Positions 1-11,450 of a stretch of 64,000 nt of DNA are shown here, one piece after another (the stretch's first letter is position 1; each line of letters begins with the position of its first letter). The notes beneath the pieces were generated by a model. It did not search any database, was not told where the DNA came from, and was given only the letters and a program-made list of their open reading frames with translations. Location: contig JAJZQN010000010.1 of NCBI GenBank assembly GCA_021847605.1, forward strand, positions 1 through 64,000, read 5' to 3'. The position numbers and the translations under genes were made by a program. Source of the stretch: Pseudomonadota bacterium. Lineage in GTDB: Bacteria; Pseudomonadota; Alphaproteobacteria; Sphingomonadales; Sphingomonadaceae.

Positions 1-343
1 AGACCATCGAACATCGGCGCTTGCTTCACCGCAAGCTCGCCGCCTAACATCAACCCCCAGACGAGGCCCGCACTCCGCTAATTTACGCCGCGAGTTGCGC
101 CAAATGTTCTGACGACGGACAGTTTGGAAATGCGCCTCCGGTGCGGCATCGAAAATGCGCTCTTTCGCGCATTTTCCAAACAGACTCTAACAACTCCGCA
201 GCCGCGGCAATTTTGTCGTGTAATGATGGCCGTCAGAAGGCTCATGCCGAGCGCGGTGTTGACGATGGTGAGTTCTGTTTCGGTGGAAATGGAAAATTAA
301 CGCGACAGACGTCGGGATTGATGAACACCGGGCTGAGGTCGCG

Positions 344-570
344 GTGGCTCTCGACAAGCTCGGGATAGCACGCATCCATGGTGCGACGGGCAAAAAGGGA
401 AGCTGCGATCGTGGCATGGGACGTTCCCGGGGTGGCCTCACCAGCAAACTCCATGCTCTTGTCGATGCAGACGGACGCCCTGTCGGCCTGAGACTGACAG
501 GCGGGCAGGTTCACGATGCCTGCGAGGCCGATGCGCTGATTGAGGCTATTCCAGATGGAAGGGATAAATT
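344..570 (+). pseudogene. IS5-family-like transposase fragment
   Basis: Translation contains ...GMGRSRGGLTSKLHALVDADGRPVGLRLTGGQVHDACEADALIEAIPDG, typical of the DDE-domain start of IS5-group transposases. Neither N- nor C-terminal remainder is present. Confidence 0.75.
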
Positions 571-591
571 TCAGATTTTTATGAGGAAAAA

Positions 592-666
<75 letters not shown>

Positions 667-778
667 ACTTTTTCTCTTCCGTGGCCGTTTCCAGCGACGG
701 AGCCGGGCCTATGGCTGCGTCGGACGCCCTTGTCAAGGCGGGTTGCGGTGGAACCGGCATTTTGCGTATGAGACGCGC

Positions 779-913
779 ATGAGCGAGACGCAGGACGAAC
801 GGAAAGCCCGACTGGCGCAGGCGCTGCGCACCAATTTGCGTCGTCGCAAGGCGCAGGCGCGTGATACCGGGGGCGAGAGCGCATCAACCACGCTCCCGCC
901 ATCGGCGGACTGA
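779..913 (+). CDS. Small basic conserved-type protein (44 aa, MSETQDERKARLAQALRTNLRRRKAQARD...)
   Basis: ATG...TGA ORF below the ORF-track length cut-off. Arg/Lys-rich composition resembles short conserved alphaproteobacterial proteins of the ERKARLAxALRxNLRRRKAQ type. Confidence 0.55.
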   Translation: MSETQDERKARLAQALRTNLRRRKAQARDTGGESASTTLPPSAD

Positions 914-920
914 AACCCTC

Positions 921-2702
921 TTACAGCGGTGCGCAGGCGGCCTTGAGCCAGTCGAGCGAATCGCCTTCAAGTTGAGGGCCGACGATCGTCAGCACCTTGG
1001 CATGATAGGCGTCGATCCAGGCGCGTTCCCCGGCATCGAGCAGATCGGTGGCGATGAGGCTGCGGTCGATCGGTGCAAAGGTGAGAGTTTCAAAGCCCAG
1101 CATCGGCTTTTCATCGCCCCTGGTCGGGCGTTCCTCCACCAGCACCAGATTTTCGATGCGGATGCCATATTCGCCGGTCTTGTAATAACCCGGCTCGTTG
1201 GAGAGGATCATGCCCGCCTGAAGCGGCTCGTCGCCGCCGCCAAAGGTGGCGATACGCTGCGGCCCTTCATGCACCGACAGGAAGCTGCCGACGCCATGGC
1301 CGGTGCCATGGGCATAATCCAGCCCCTCTGCCCAGAGATATTGGCGCGCCAATATGTCGAGCTGACCGCCGCGCGTCCCCACGGGGAAAGTTGCGCGGGC
1401 GAGGGCCACATGCCCTTTCAGAACCAGCGTGAAGCGATGGCGCATTTCGTCGGTCGGCGTGCCGATGGCGAGGGTGCGGGTGACGTCGGTCGTGCCGTCG
1501 CGATACTGGCCGCCCGAATCGACCAGATAGAGGCTGCCGGTTTCGATCGCGCGGTTGGTCTGTTCCTCGACCCGGTAATGGACGACGGCGCCGTTCGGCC
1601 CCGCGCCGCTGATCGTGTCGAAGGACAGATCCTCCAGCAGGCCGGTATCTCGACGGAAGGCCTCCAGCCGGTCGGATGCCGACAATTCACTCTGGCCGCC
1701 CTTGGGTGCTTCGACCGATATCCAGTGGAGAAAGCGGGAGAGGGCGGCGCCGTCGCGGTGCTGCGCGGCCTTATGCCCCGCGATTTCGGTTTCATTCTTG
1801 ATCGCCTTGGGCAGGACGACCGGGTCGCGCAGGGCTAGTATCTGAGCGCCGCCATTGTCCAGCGCCTCGAATATGGCGCTGACGGCGCGTTCGGGGTCGG
1901 CGACGACCGTCTTGCCGGTGAAATTGGCAAGAGCGGTGGCGAAATCGGCGCGGTCATGGACGCGAACGGCATTGCCCAGATGCTGGGCGACGGCTTCGTC
2001 CATCTTTTCGGGCGCGACATAGATGTCGGCGGTCGCGTCGGCATGGACGATGGCATAGGCAAGCGCGACGGGCGTGCGCTCCACATCCTTGCCGCGAATG
2101 TTGAAGGCCCAGGCAATCGAATCGAGAGCGGACAGCACCGCCGCGTCTGCCTTTTTCGAGGTCAGCCAGTCGGCGATGGCGGCGCGCTTGTCAGCGGCAT
2201 TGCGGCCGGCGAAACGATCATCATGCACGACCAGCTTGGCGTCGCTGGGCGCCGGACGATCGGGCCAGACACGATCGATGGGGTTGGTGTCGACGGCGAT
2301 CAGTTCCGCGCCACGCTCCGCCAGCGCTTCGCTCGCCTGCGCCACCCAGGCGCGGGTGTGCAGCCAGGGATCATAGCCGATACGGCCGCCCTGCGGCGCG
2401 TGATTGCCCAGCCACGCGGCGACGGACGTCTGCGGTACGCCCTGATATTGCCAGTGGTTGCCGTCCACCTGCTCCCGCACCTGAAGCGTGTAGCGGCCAT
2501 CGACGAAGATCGCGGCTTCCTCCGGCAGGACGACGGCGCTGCCGGCCGAACCCTGAAAACCGGTGAGCCAGGCCAGCCGCTGCGCATAGGCGCCGACATA
2601 TTCGCTCATATGCTCATCGGTCAGCGGAACAACGAAGCCGTCCAGTTTCTGGCGCACCAATTGTTCGCGCAGAGCCTTCAGGCGATCTTCATAACTGGAC
2701 AT
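921..2702 (-). CDS. Aminopeptidase P family protein (Xaa-Pro aminopeptidase, M24B)
   Basis: 593 aa; creatinase N-domain plus M24 catalytic motifs (YLVDSGGQYRDGTTDVTRT, YAHGTGHGVGSFLSVHEGPQ, LSNEPGYY). Confidence 0.93.
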   Translation of the reverse strand: MSSYEDRLKALREQLVRQKLDGFVVPLTDEHMSEYVGAYAQRLAWLTGFQGSAGSAVVLPEEAAIFVDGRYTLQVREQVDGNHWQYQGVPQTSVAAWLGNHAPQGGRIGYDPWLHTRAWVAQASEALAERGAELIAVDTNPIDRVWPDRPAPSDAKLVVHDDRFAGRNAADKRAAIADWLTSKKADAAVLSALDSIAWAFNIRGKDVERTPVALAYAIVHADATADIYVAPEKMDEAVAQHLGNAVRVHDRADFATALANFTGKTVVADPERAVSAIFEALDNGGAQILALRDPVVLPKAIKNETEIAGHKAAQHRDGAALSRFLHWISVEAPKGGQSELSASDRLEAFRRDTGLLEDLSFDTISGAGPNGAVVHYRVEEQTNRAIETGSLYLVDSGGQYRDGTTDVTRTLAIGTPTDEMRHRFTLVLKGHVALARATFPVGTRGGQLDILARQYLWAEGLDYAHGTGHGVGSFLSVHEGPQRIATFGGGDEPLQAGMILSNEPGYYKTGEYGIRIENLVLVEERPTRGDEKPMLGFETLTFAPIDRSLIATDLLDAGERAWIDAYHAKVLTIVGPQLEGDSLDWLKAACAPL

Positions 2703-2828
2703 CGAACTTTCCTTGGATCATTTGGCGGTGCATCATTCCAACCTCTTGCACCGGCCGTAAAGCCGACAACATAGAGGGGGAGGGGCGCTTATGCCAGCGC
2801 CTCGCCCCGTCTGAACCATGGATACTTA

Positions 2829-4889
2829 ATGACCGATCAAAGCCTGCCCCCCGTCGCCGCCCGCCGCCCGCACAGCATCAGCCATCATGGCCACAGCATC
2901 GCGGACGATTATGCCTGGCTGCGCGATCCGGGCTATCCCGAGGTCAAGGATCGGGACGTGCTGGATTATCTGGAGGCGGAGACGGCCTTTTTCGAAAGTG
3001 CGATGGCGCCGCACAAGGCGCGGATCGACGCCCTGTTCGCCGAAATGAAGGGACGGATCAAGGAAGACGACCAGTCGGTGCCGCAGAAGGATGGCGACTA
3101 TATCTACTGGCGCGCCTTCGAAATCGGGGCGCAATATCGCAAATGGTATCGCAAGCCCGTGGCCGGGGGTGAGGACCAGCTGATCCTCGACGAACCCGCG
3201 CTGGCGCAGGGGCATGACTATTTCCGGCTGGGCGCCATGTCGGTCAGCCCGGATGGCCGTTACCTCGCCTATGCGATCGACACCAACGGGTCGGAACGGT
3301 TCGAGGCGCGGATCAAGGATCTGATCAGTGGCGAGATATTGCCAGATGTCATTCCCGACACGCTGTCGTCGCTGGTGTGGACCAGTGACAGCAAGGGGCT
3401 GCTCTATGGCCTGGCCAATGAAAACTGGCGGACGGACAATGCGCGGCTCCACCGGCTGGGGCAGAGTGTCGAGAGCGATGTCGAGCTGTTCCATGAGGAT
3501 GATGAGGGGTTCCGCGTATCGGTGGGCCTGACCTCCTCGGAAAAATGGATCGTCATTTCGACCGGTGACCATGTGACGAGCGAAGCCTGGCTGGTGCCGG
3601 CCGACAATCCGACCGCGACGCCGCTGCTGGTTGCGGCGCGTCAGGACGGGCGCGAATATGAGGTCGACGAGCATGACGGCACGCTCTACATCCGTACCAA
3701 CGACACCCATCCCAATTTCCGGCTGGTCACGGCATCGCTGGAGGCGCCGGGCGACTGGACGGAAGTGATTGCGCCGGATGCTCATTTTTATCTGACCGAT
3801 TTCACCCTGTTCAAGGGATTCTATGTCACCGAAGGGCGTCAGGACGGGCTGGATCAGATCGAACTGCGCGACTATGCGACCCACGCGGCCAAGCGCATCG
3901 CCTTCCCCGAGGCGAGCTATTCCGCGTCGCTCGACGAAAATCCCGAATATGACGTGACGAAGCTGCGCATCGGCTATGAATCGATGGTCACGCCCGACAC
4001 TATCTATGATTATCATCTCGATACGGGTGAGCTGGAGGTGCTGAAGCACCAGATCATCCCGTCGGGCTATGATGCGGACCGTTATGCGACCGAGCGGCTG
4101 ATGATCGCGGCGCGGGACGGCACGCAGATTCCGGTGTCGATCGTGTATCCCAAGGATCTGCCCCGCGATGGCAGCGCACCGCTGCATCTTTATGGCTATG
4201 GCGCCTATGGGCTGGCGATGGAGCCGGGTTTTTCCACCAGTCGTCTGTCGCTGCTGGACCGGGGCATCGCCTTTGCGCTGGCGCATATTCGCGGCGGCGA
4301 CGATCTGGGCCAGCAATGGTATCTGGATGGCAAGCTGGACAAGCGGACCAATACTTTCACCGACTTCGTCGATGTGGCGAAGGGGCTGATCGACCTTGGC
4401 TATACGTCGGCGGGGCGGATCGGCATTTCGGGTGGATCGGCCGGTGGCGAGCTGATGGGCGCGGTGATCAATAGCGACCCCGAATTGTGGGGCGCGGTGG
4501 TGGCGCATGTGCCGTTCGTCGATGTCCTCAACACCATGCTGGACGAAACGCTGCCGCTGACGCCGGGCGAATGGCCCGAATGGGGCAACCCGATTGAGGA
4601 CAAGGCGGCGTTTGAGACGATCCTGTCCTATTGCCCGTACAATAACGTCAAAGCACAGGCCTATCCGCCGATGATGGTGACGGCGGGCCTCAACGATCCG
4701 CGCGTCACCTATTGGGAGCCGGCCAAGTGGGTCGCGCGGCTGCGGGCGACGCGCACCGACGATGCGCTGCTGATCCTGAAGACCAATATGGGTGCGGGCC
4801 ATGGCGGCAAGTCGGGGCGTTTTGAAAGCCTGCATGAAACCGCCGAGGAATTTGCGTTCCTGCTGTGGCAACTGGGCGTGGAGGATTGA
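2829..4889 (+). CDS. ptrB: S9 family peptidase, oligopeptidase B
   Basis: 686 aa; beta-propeller plus GISGGSAGGELMGAVIN nucleophile motif and HISHHGHSIADDYAWLRD N-terminus typical of PtrB. Confidence 0.92.
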   Translation: MTDQSLPPVAARRPHSISHHGHSIADDYAWLRDPGYPEVKDRDVLDYLEAETAFFESAMAPHKARIDALFAEMKGRIKEDDQSVPQKDGDYIYWRAFEIGAQYRKWYRKPVAGGEDQLILDEPALAQGHDYFRLGAMSVSPDGRYLAYAIDTNGSERFEARIKDLISGEILPDVIPDTLSSLVWTSDSKGLLYGLANENWRTDNARLHRLGQSVESDVELFHEDDEGFRVSVGLTSSEKWIVISTGDHVTSEAWLVPADNPTATPLLVAARQDGREYEVDEHDGTLYIRTNDTHPNFRLVTASLEAPGDWTEVIAPDAHFYLTDFTLFKGFYVTEGRQDGLDQIELRDYATHAAKRIAFPEASYSASLDENPEYDVTKLRIGYESMVTPDTIYDYHLDTGELEVLKHQIIPSGYDADRYATERLMIAARDGTQIPVSIVYPKDLPRDGSAPLHLYGYGAYGLAMEPGFSTSRLSLLDRGIAFALAHIRGGDDLGQQWYLDGKLDKRTNTFTDFVDVAKGLIDLGYTSAGRIGISGGSAGGELMGAVINSDPELWGAVVAHVPFVDVLNTMLDETLPLTPGEWPEWGNPIEDKAAFETILSYCPYNNVKAQAYPPMMVTAGLNDPRVTYWEPAKWVARLRATRTDDALLILKTNMGAGHGGKSGRFESLHETAEEFAFLLWQLGVED

Positions 4890-5284
4890 TGGCGTCGAGC
4901 TTCACCAAGGAGATCATGGCCCGGCCCGAACATATCGATGAGCTGGGCCATGTGAACAATGCCGTCTGGGTCCAGTGGATGGAGCAGGTATCGGTGGAGC
5001 ATTGGCGGCAGGATGCCGACCCCGCCCATGTCGAGGCCTATATCTGGGTCGTGACGCGGCATGAGGTGGATTATCGCGGCAATGTGACGGAGGGGGAGGC
5101 GGTGACGGCGCGCACCTGGATCCCCGAACCGCCGCGGGGCGCCCGGTTCGACCGCCTTATCGAGTTCACCGGACCGGACGGAAAGGTGAAGGTGGCGGCC
5201 AAATCGACATGGGCGATCATCGACAAGGCGACGGGGCGGATATTGCGCGTGCCGGCGGAAGTCGCGGCGAATTTCGTCGATTAA
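4889..5284 (+). CDS. Acyl-CoA thioesterase (hotdog fold)
   Basis: MASSFTKEIMARPEHIDELGHVNNAVWVQWMEQ...: 4HBT-type DxxGHVNN motif. Start ATG overlaps the ptrB stop (TGATG). Confidence 0.85.
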   Translation: MASSFTKEIMARPEHIDELGHVNNAVWVQWMEQVSVEHWRQDADPAHVEAYIWVVTRHEVDYRGNVTEGEAVTARTWIPEPPRGARFDRLIEFTGPDGKVKVAAKSTWAIIDKATGRILRVPAEVAANFVD

Positions 5285-5305
5285 CCGGACTATCCGAGGG
5301 CGGGA

Positions 5306-5836
5306 TCAATGCCCCAGCATAATGTCAGCGACAGCGCCTGACGGACCGATCAGTCGGCCATCCCAGCGCAGGATGACATGCCCCTTTGGCGATACTATTT
5401 CCATGACGTGATAAGGCGCGCCGATGCCCGGCTCGCCGGTTCGCCGGACCTTGCCCGAATAGAGGGCAGGGTTGCGGATCAGGGCGTCGAGCGCCTTTGC
5501 GTCGTTGGCCTTGAGCAGTTTGTCGCGATTATATTCCATTTTCGGTTCGATCGACAGCAGCCCGCCGGGGCCGTTTTCGGACACCTGACTCCAGTGCCAG
5601 ACGTTGGCGTCATCCTTCCATGCAATGGTGCTGCCCTCGGCGCGTGTGTGATGGACGGCGACGCTGTCGATATAGATGGTGGCGACGCCCTGAGGGTGCG
5701 GAATATTGTAGCGGTCCCTCAGGGTCAGGTTGCGGCTGCTTTCAGGCGCGGTGGGCGCAGAGGGCGGAGCCACCGTGGCGCAGGCCGAAAGAAGGGCGCC
5801 AAGGCCGATCACGGCCATGATTCTCGCAACGCTCAT
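5306..5836 (-). CDS. Putative lipoprotein of unknown function
   Basis: MSVARIMAVIGLGALLSACATVAPP...: lipobox LSAC. Start overlaps the upstream ABC gene stop by 4 nt. Confidence 0.75.
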   Translation of the reverse strand: MSVARIMAVIGLGALLSACATVAPPSAPTAPESSRNLTLRDRYNIPHPQGVATIYIDSVAVHHTRAEGSTIAWKDDANVWHWSQVSENGPGGLLSIEPKMEYNRDKLLKANDAKALDALIRNPALYSGKVRRTGEPGIGAPYHVMEIVSPKGHVILRWDGRLIGPSGAVADIMLGH

Positions 5837-7683
5837 CGTTCCCCTGCCTCCACCATATTCTCGATCGCCGGGCGCGGTTCTTCCTGTCGTTCGGCGGCCT
5901 GACGCGCCCACATGGTGGCGTAGAGGCCGTCGGCGCGGACCAGATCGCCATGCTTGCCGCGTTCGACGATCCGCCCCTGATCCAGCACGATGATTTCGTC
6001 CGCATCGACCACGGTCGACAGGCGATGGGCGACGGTCAGCGTGGTGCGCTGGCGCGAAATGTCGCGCAGCACCGTCTGAATCTCCGTTTCGGTGCGGCTG
6101 TCGAGCGCGCTGGTCGCTTCGTCCAGCACCAGCACCGGCGGGTCTTTCAGCAGGGTGCGGGCGATGGCGACGCGCTGTTTCTCGCCGCCCGACAATTTGA
6201 GGCCGCGTTCGCCCACGCGCGTGTCGTAACCCTGTAGCAGGGCCATGATGAAATCGTGGATCGATGCCGCCTTTGCCGCTGCCTCAATCTCTGCCTGCGT
6301 GGCGTCGGCGCGGCCATAGCCGATATTATAGCCGACCGTATCGTTAAAGAGGACCATGTCCTGCGGCACGATGCCGATGGCGGCGCGCAGCGACCCCTGC
6401 GTCACGCTGGCAATATCCTGCCCGTCGATGGTCACTTGCCCGCCCTGAATATCGTAGAAGCGGAAGAGGATGCGCGCGATGGTCGATTTGCCCGCGCCCG
6501 ACGGCCCGACGATGGCCAGTGTCTTGCCAGCCGGGACGGTGAAGCTGACCCCGTGTAGGATTTCGCGTTCCGGGTCATAGCCGAAACGCACGGCATCGAA
6601 GCGGACTTCGCCGCCGGTCACGGCCAAGGCCGGGGCGTTGGGGCTGTCGGCGACCTCAGCCTGCGTATCGATGAGCTTATACATCGCCTCCATGTCGATC
6701 AGCCCCTGACGAATGGTGCGATAGACCATGCCGAGCAGGTCGAGCGGGCGGAAAAGCTGGCTGAGCAAGGTGTTCACCAGCACCACGTCGCCAGTGCTGA
6801 ACTGGCCCCGGCTCCATCCCCACACGCTGTACGCCATGGCCCCCGCCATCATCAGGTTGGTGATGAGTGACTGGCCGATATTGAGCCAGGCGAGGCTGTT
6901 TTCCGACTTTACCGCCGCCCTGGCATAGCGGCGCATGGCGCTGGCATAGCGATCCGCCTCCCGCTGTTCGGCGCCGAAATATTTGACCGTCTCGAAATTC
7001 AGCAGGCTGTCGACGGCATGGGCTACGGCATTGGTGTCCATGTCCACCATGTCGCGGCGAAGCTGGTTGCGCCATTCGGTGATGGTGCGGGTGAACCAGA
7101 TATAGGCGACCACCATGGCGAGCGTCGCGGCGACCATGCCGGGACCGAATTTGACGAGGAAGATGGCGCAGACCGCGACCAGTTCGATGATGGTGGGCGC
7201 GATGTTGAACAGCAGGAAATAGAGCATCGTGTCGATGCTCTTGGTGCCGCGTTCCACGATCTTGGTCACGGCCCCGGTGCGGCGGTCGAGGTGAAAGCGC
7301 AGCGACAGGCGGTGGAGATGGACGAAGACGTCATCGGCAAGGCGCCGGCCCGCTTCCTGACCCACCTTTTCGAAAATGGCGTTGCGCAGATTGTCGAACA
7401 GCACCCCGCCAAAGCGCGCCCCGGCATAGGAGACGACCAGCGCGATGGCGAGGCCGACGGCTGGCTCCATGCCCGGCGCCATCCGATCGACCGCGCCCTT
7501 ATAGGCGAAGGGCATGACGAGGGTGATCGCCTTGGCCAGCAGCACCAGCAGCAGGGCGATGACGACGCGGCGGCGCAGCGCCGGCGCATCCGCCGGCCAC
7601 AAATAGGGAAAGAACCGTCGGAAGGTGGCCCAGACGGGCGGCAGCGGTGTGGTATCGGGTGTGGCGGGGGGCATGGACCGCAT
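5833..7683 (-). CDS. ABC transporter ATP-binding/permease protein, ATM1/HMT1-like exporter
   Basis: 616 aa; TM domain followed by Walker A GPSGAGKST, LSGGEKQR signature, Walker B VLVLDEATSALD. Confidence 0.9.
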   Translation of the reverse strand: MRSMPPATPDTTPLPPVWATFRRFFPYLWPADAPALRRRVVIALLLVLLAKAITLVMPFAYKGAVDRMAPGMEPAVGLAIALVVSYAGARFGGVLFDNLRNAIFEKVGQEAGRRLADDVFVHLHRLSLRFHLDRRTGAVTKIVERGTKSIDTMLYFLLFNIAPTIIELVAVCAIFLVKFGPGMVAATLAMVVAYIWFTRTITEWRNQLRRDMVDMDTNAVAHAVDSLLNFETVKYFGAEQREADRYASAMRRYARAAVKSENSLAWLNIGQSLITNLMMAGAMAYSVWGWSRGQFSTGDVVLVNTLLSQLFRPLDLLGMVYRTIRQGLIDMEAMYKLIDTQAEVADSPNAPALAVTGGEVRFDAVRFGYDPEREILHGVSFTVPAGKTLAIVGPSGAGKSTIARILFRFYDIQGGQVTIDGQDIASVTQGSLRAAIGIVPQDMVLFNDTVGYNIGYGRADATQAEIEAAAKAASIHDFIMALLQGYDTRVGERGLKLSGGEKQRVAIARTLLKDPPVLVLDEATSALDSRTETEIQTVLRDISRQRTTLTVAHRLSTVVDADEIIVLDQGRIVERGKHGDLVRADGLYATMWARQAAERQEEPRPAIENMVEAGER

Positions 7684-7950
7684 GTAGGACCGGAACAGGC
7701 TTTGATCCAGTGTGTTGCCCGATAGTGTCTCCGGCGATGTCCGGTGAACGGCGTTGGCTTGGTTGCTGCCTGCTGTCCGGGCGGTGGGGATCGATGGCCG
7801 TCTGAACAGGAGCGGCGGAAGGCGGCTGGCGAAGTTTACACGAATGGCCTGTTTTCGGCGGGGGGATGAGCCTGTATCATCCCACAGGATAGAGCAAGGA
7901 TGCGCGATGTAGGACAGAGGCGGCGCTATATCAGCGCGGTCGAGGTGCGT

Positions 7951-8355
7951 TCAGCTTGCGCCATGCTGACAGAACCAGTCGGCCAGTTCTTCTTCCGACA
8001 GGGTGCCGGCGGCGAAATCCAGCATGGTGCGGGTCGCATCCGTCGCATCGAAGCGAATGGCGACATGATTGAGCATCAGAAAGAGGCGGGCGAGTACCCA
8101 GCCGCTTCGTTTGTTACCATCAACAAAAGGATGGTTGCGCACCACATCGAAAGCATAGGTTGCGGCCAGAGCGTGGAGATCATCCTGCCCGTAAGTCCAT
8201 TGATTGACCGGCCGGGCCAGCGCCGATTCCAGCATGCCAATATCGCGAATGCCGGTACCGCCGCCATGTTCGGCCAGTTGCCGGTCATGGATGGCGAGCG
8301 CGACGTCCTTCTCGATCCAGATGGGTTCCTGACGCATATCGCCCGGCGTGGTCAT
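7951..8355 (-). CDS. Type II TA toxin, Doc (death-on-curing) family
   Basis: 134 aa; Fic/Doc motif HPFVDGNKRSGW. Directly downstream of an AbrB-type antitoxin. Confidence 0.92.
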   Translation of the reverse strand: MTTPGDMRQEPIWIEKDVALAIHDRQLAEHGGGTGIRDIGMLESALARPVNQWTYGQDDLHALAATYAFDVVRNHPFVDGNKRSGWVLARLFLMLNHVAIRFDATDATRTMLDFAAGTLSEEELADWFCQHGAS

Positions 8356-8361
8356 GCATAC

Positions 8362-8589
8362 TTACTTTGCAAGCACGCGCAATATGTCGCGATCTTCCCG
8401 CATAATCTGTTCGGCCAATGCCATCTTCGCCTCGAAATCAGGATTGGCTGTGGTGATGCGAACGCCATCCGGCGCTTCGGTTACGTAGAGGGTGTCACCG
8501 GGGCCGACGCGAAGTTGCGCCAGCAACTCCTTGGGCAGGATGACTCCGGCGCTGTTGCCGATCTTCGTGATTTTCAGCGGCATGTTCAT
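8362..8589 (-). CDS. AbrB/MazE/SpoVT-type antitoxin
   Basis: 75 aa MNMPLKITKIGNSAGVILPKELLAQLRVGPGDTLYVTE: swapped-hairpin AbrB fold signature. Six nt upstream of the Doc gene. Confidence 0.9.
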   Translation of the reverse strand: MNMPLKITKIGNSAGVILPKELLAQLRVGPGDTLYVTEAPDGVRITTANPDFEAKMALAEQIMREDRDILRVLAK

Positions 8590-8657
8590 ACGGGGGTTAT
8601 AACATGGCTTATAATGTCCAGCAATCTGTCTGCCAGCATGTTATTTAGGCGAAATTT

Positions 8658-8689
8658 GGGCGCGACCAGTCTTACGAAAGGTCGCGCCC
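8658..8689. terminator. Stem-loop, 10-bp perfect arms (gggcgcgacc / ggtcgcgccc)
   Basis: gggcgcgacc-agtcttacgaaa-ggtcgcgccc. No clear T-tract, so terminator status is uncertain. Confidence 0.45.
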
Positions 8690-8714
8690 GTCAGAGATCG
8701 CGGTCCAGCCGCAA

Positions 8715-8785
8715 CGTGCCGTCCTTATAGGCGGGCTGTTTCTCAATAGCATGCCAAGTCATTTCGAGCAAATAAGGACGGCACG
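8715..8785. repeat. Perfect 14-bp inverted repeat, 43-bp spacer
   Basis: cgtgccgtccttat (8715-8728) and its exact reverse complement ataaggacggcacg (8772-8785). Confidence 0.9.
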
Positions 8786-8978
8786 GGGGTTTTTACTTCC
8801 ATGCAGCCAAATTTGTTGCTATATCGAAACTAGGGAGGCGGCCGCGTGCCAGCGGACGTCCCCCTAGAGAAGCAGGCAATGCCTGTTCCGTGCTCTGGTG
8901 AGAGCGGGACTGGCTTACGGTGTTCTCGATGAATTTTCAACCCGGTGCGCCGCCCTGCCGCCGGGTAGGAGAACCGTT

Positions 8979-9260
8979 GTGACAAATACCGCTCAAATCC
9001 AGTGTATCAACAAATCCAACCGTTCCAGCGCCCATGACCGCATTACCCATGTTGGCGGCGGCCATCCTAGTCGTTGGAAGTTGACGCAGACGGAAGCCAT
9101 TGCGGCGATCGAGTCTAAGACCTGGCAATTTTATGTTAGCGTCAATGGCAGCACGGCGTGGGTGATCGTTGGAACGTCGGCAGCAGGCAACAAGTATCTG
9201 AAGACGCAGAATGATGGCGAACAACCGAATAATCTGCTGAGCCTGCCAGAATGTCCATGA
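8979..9260 (+). CDS. DUF3892-like small protein
   Basis: GTG start preceded by AGGAGA. Translation [65 protein letters not shown]... matches the DUF3892 pattern (CINKxxRxxxHxRIxxVGG). Confidence 0.8.
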   Translation: MTNTAQIQCINKSNRSSAHDRITHVGGGHPSRWKLTQTEAIAAIESKTWQFYVSVNGSTAWVIVGTSAAGNKYLKTQNDGEQPNNLLSLPECP

Positions 9261-9315
9261 TATCCATATAACCGAGTGCCGGCCAGCAGGATTAACTGCC
9301 GGCCGGCCTCTTTAC

Positions 9316-11250
<1,935 letters not shown>

Positions 11251-11313
11251 TTATTCTCTCCTTCAGGGCGAAAAGAGAGTGCGGGCGGTGTCATGGCGAG
11301 ACGGCACGGCGCG

Positions 11314-11409
11314 CTTCCCTCCCTACGCCAGTGTCAACTGGATCAGGTTCAGCGGGTCGCGACCACAAAGTCGCCTCTCAACCGTCTGCGGACGGTCCCC
11401 CGGGGATGG
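11314..11409 (-). promoter_or_regulatory. TPP riboswitch (THI element) upstream of thiC
   Basis: Minus strand contains GACGGTTGAGAGGCGAC...GTCGCGACCCGCTGAACCTGATCCAGTTGACACTGGCGTAGGGA, the conserved TPP aptamer core. Confidence 0.95.
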
Positions 11410-11450
11410 TGGACAGGGTAGGCACGAATCGGCACAAGGTCCAGCGCCTT

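Noticed and set aside
1-48. C-terminal end of an upstream CDS (..TIEHRRLLHRKLAA*)
   Set aside because: Only 15 residues visible before the window edge; cannot be assigned to a family.
2826-4871. 681-aa minus-strand ORF opposite ptrB
   Set aside because: Shadow ORF from GC-rich codon bias; low-complexity R/H/Q/G-rich translation with no recognisable domain, while the + strand encodes a clear oligopeptidase B.
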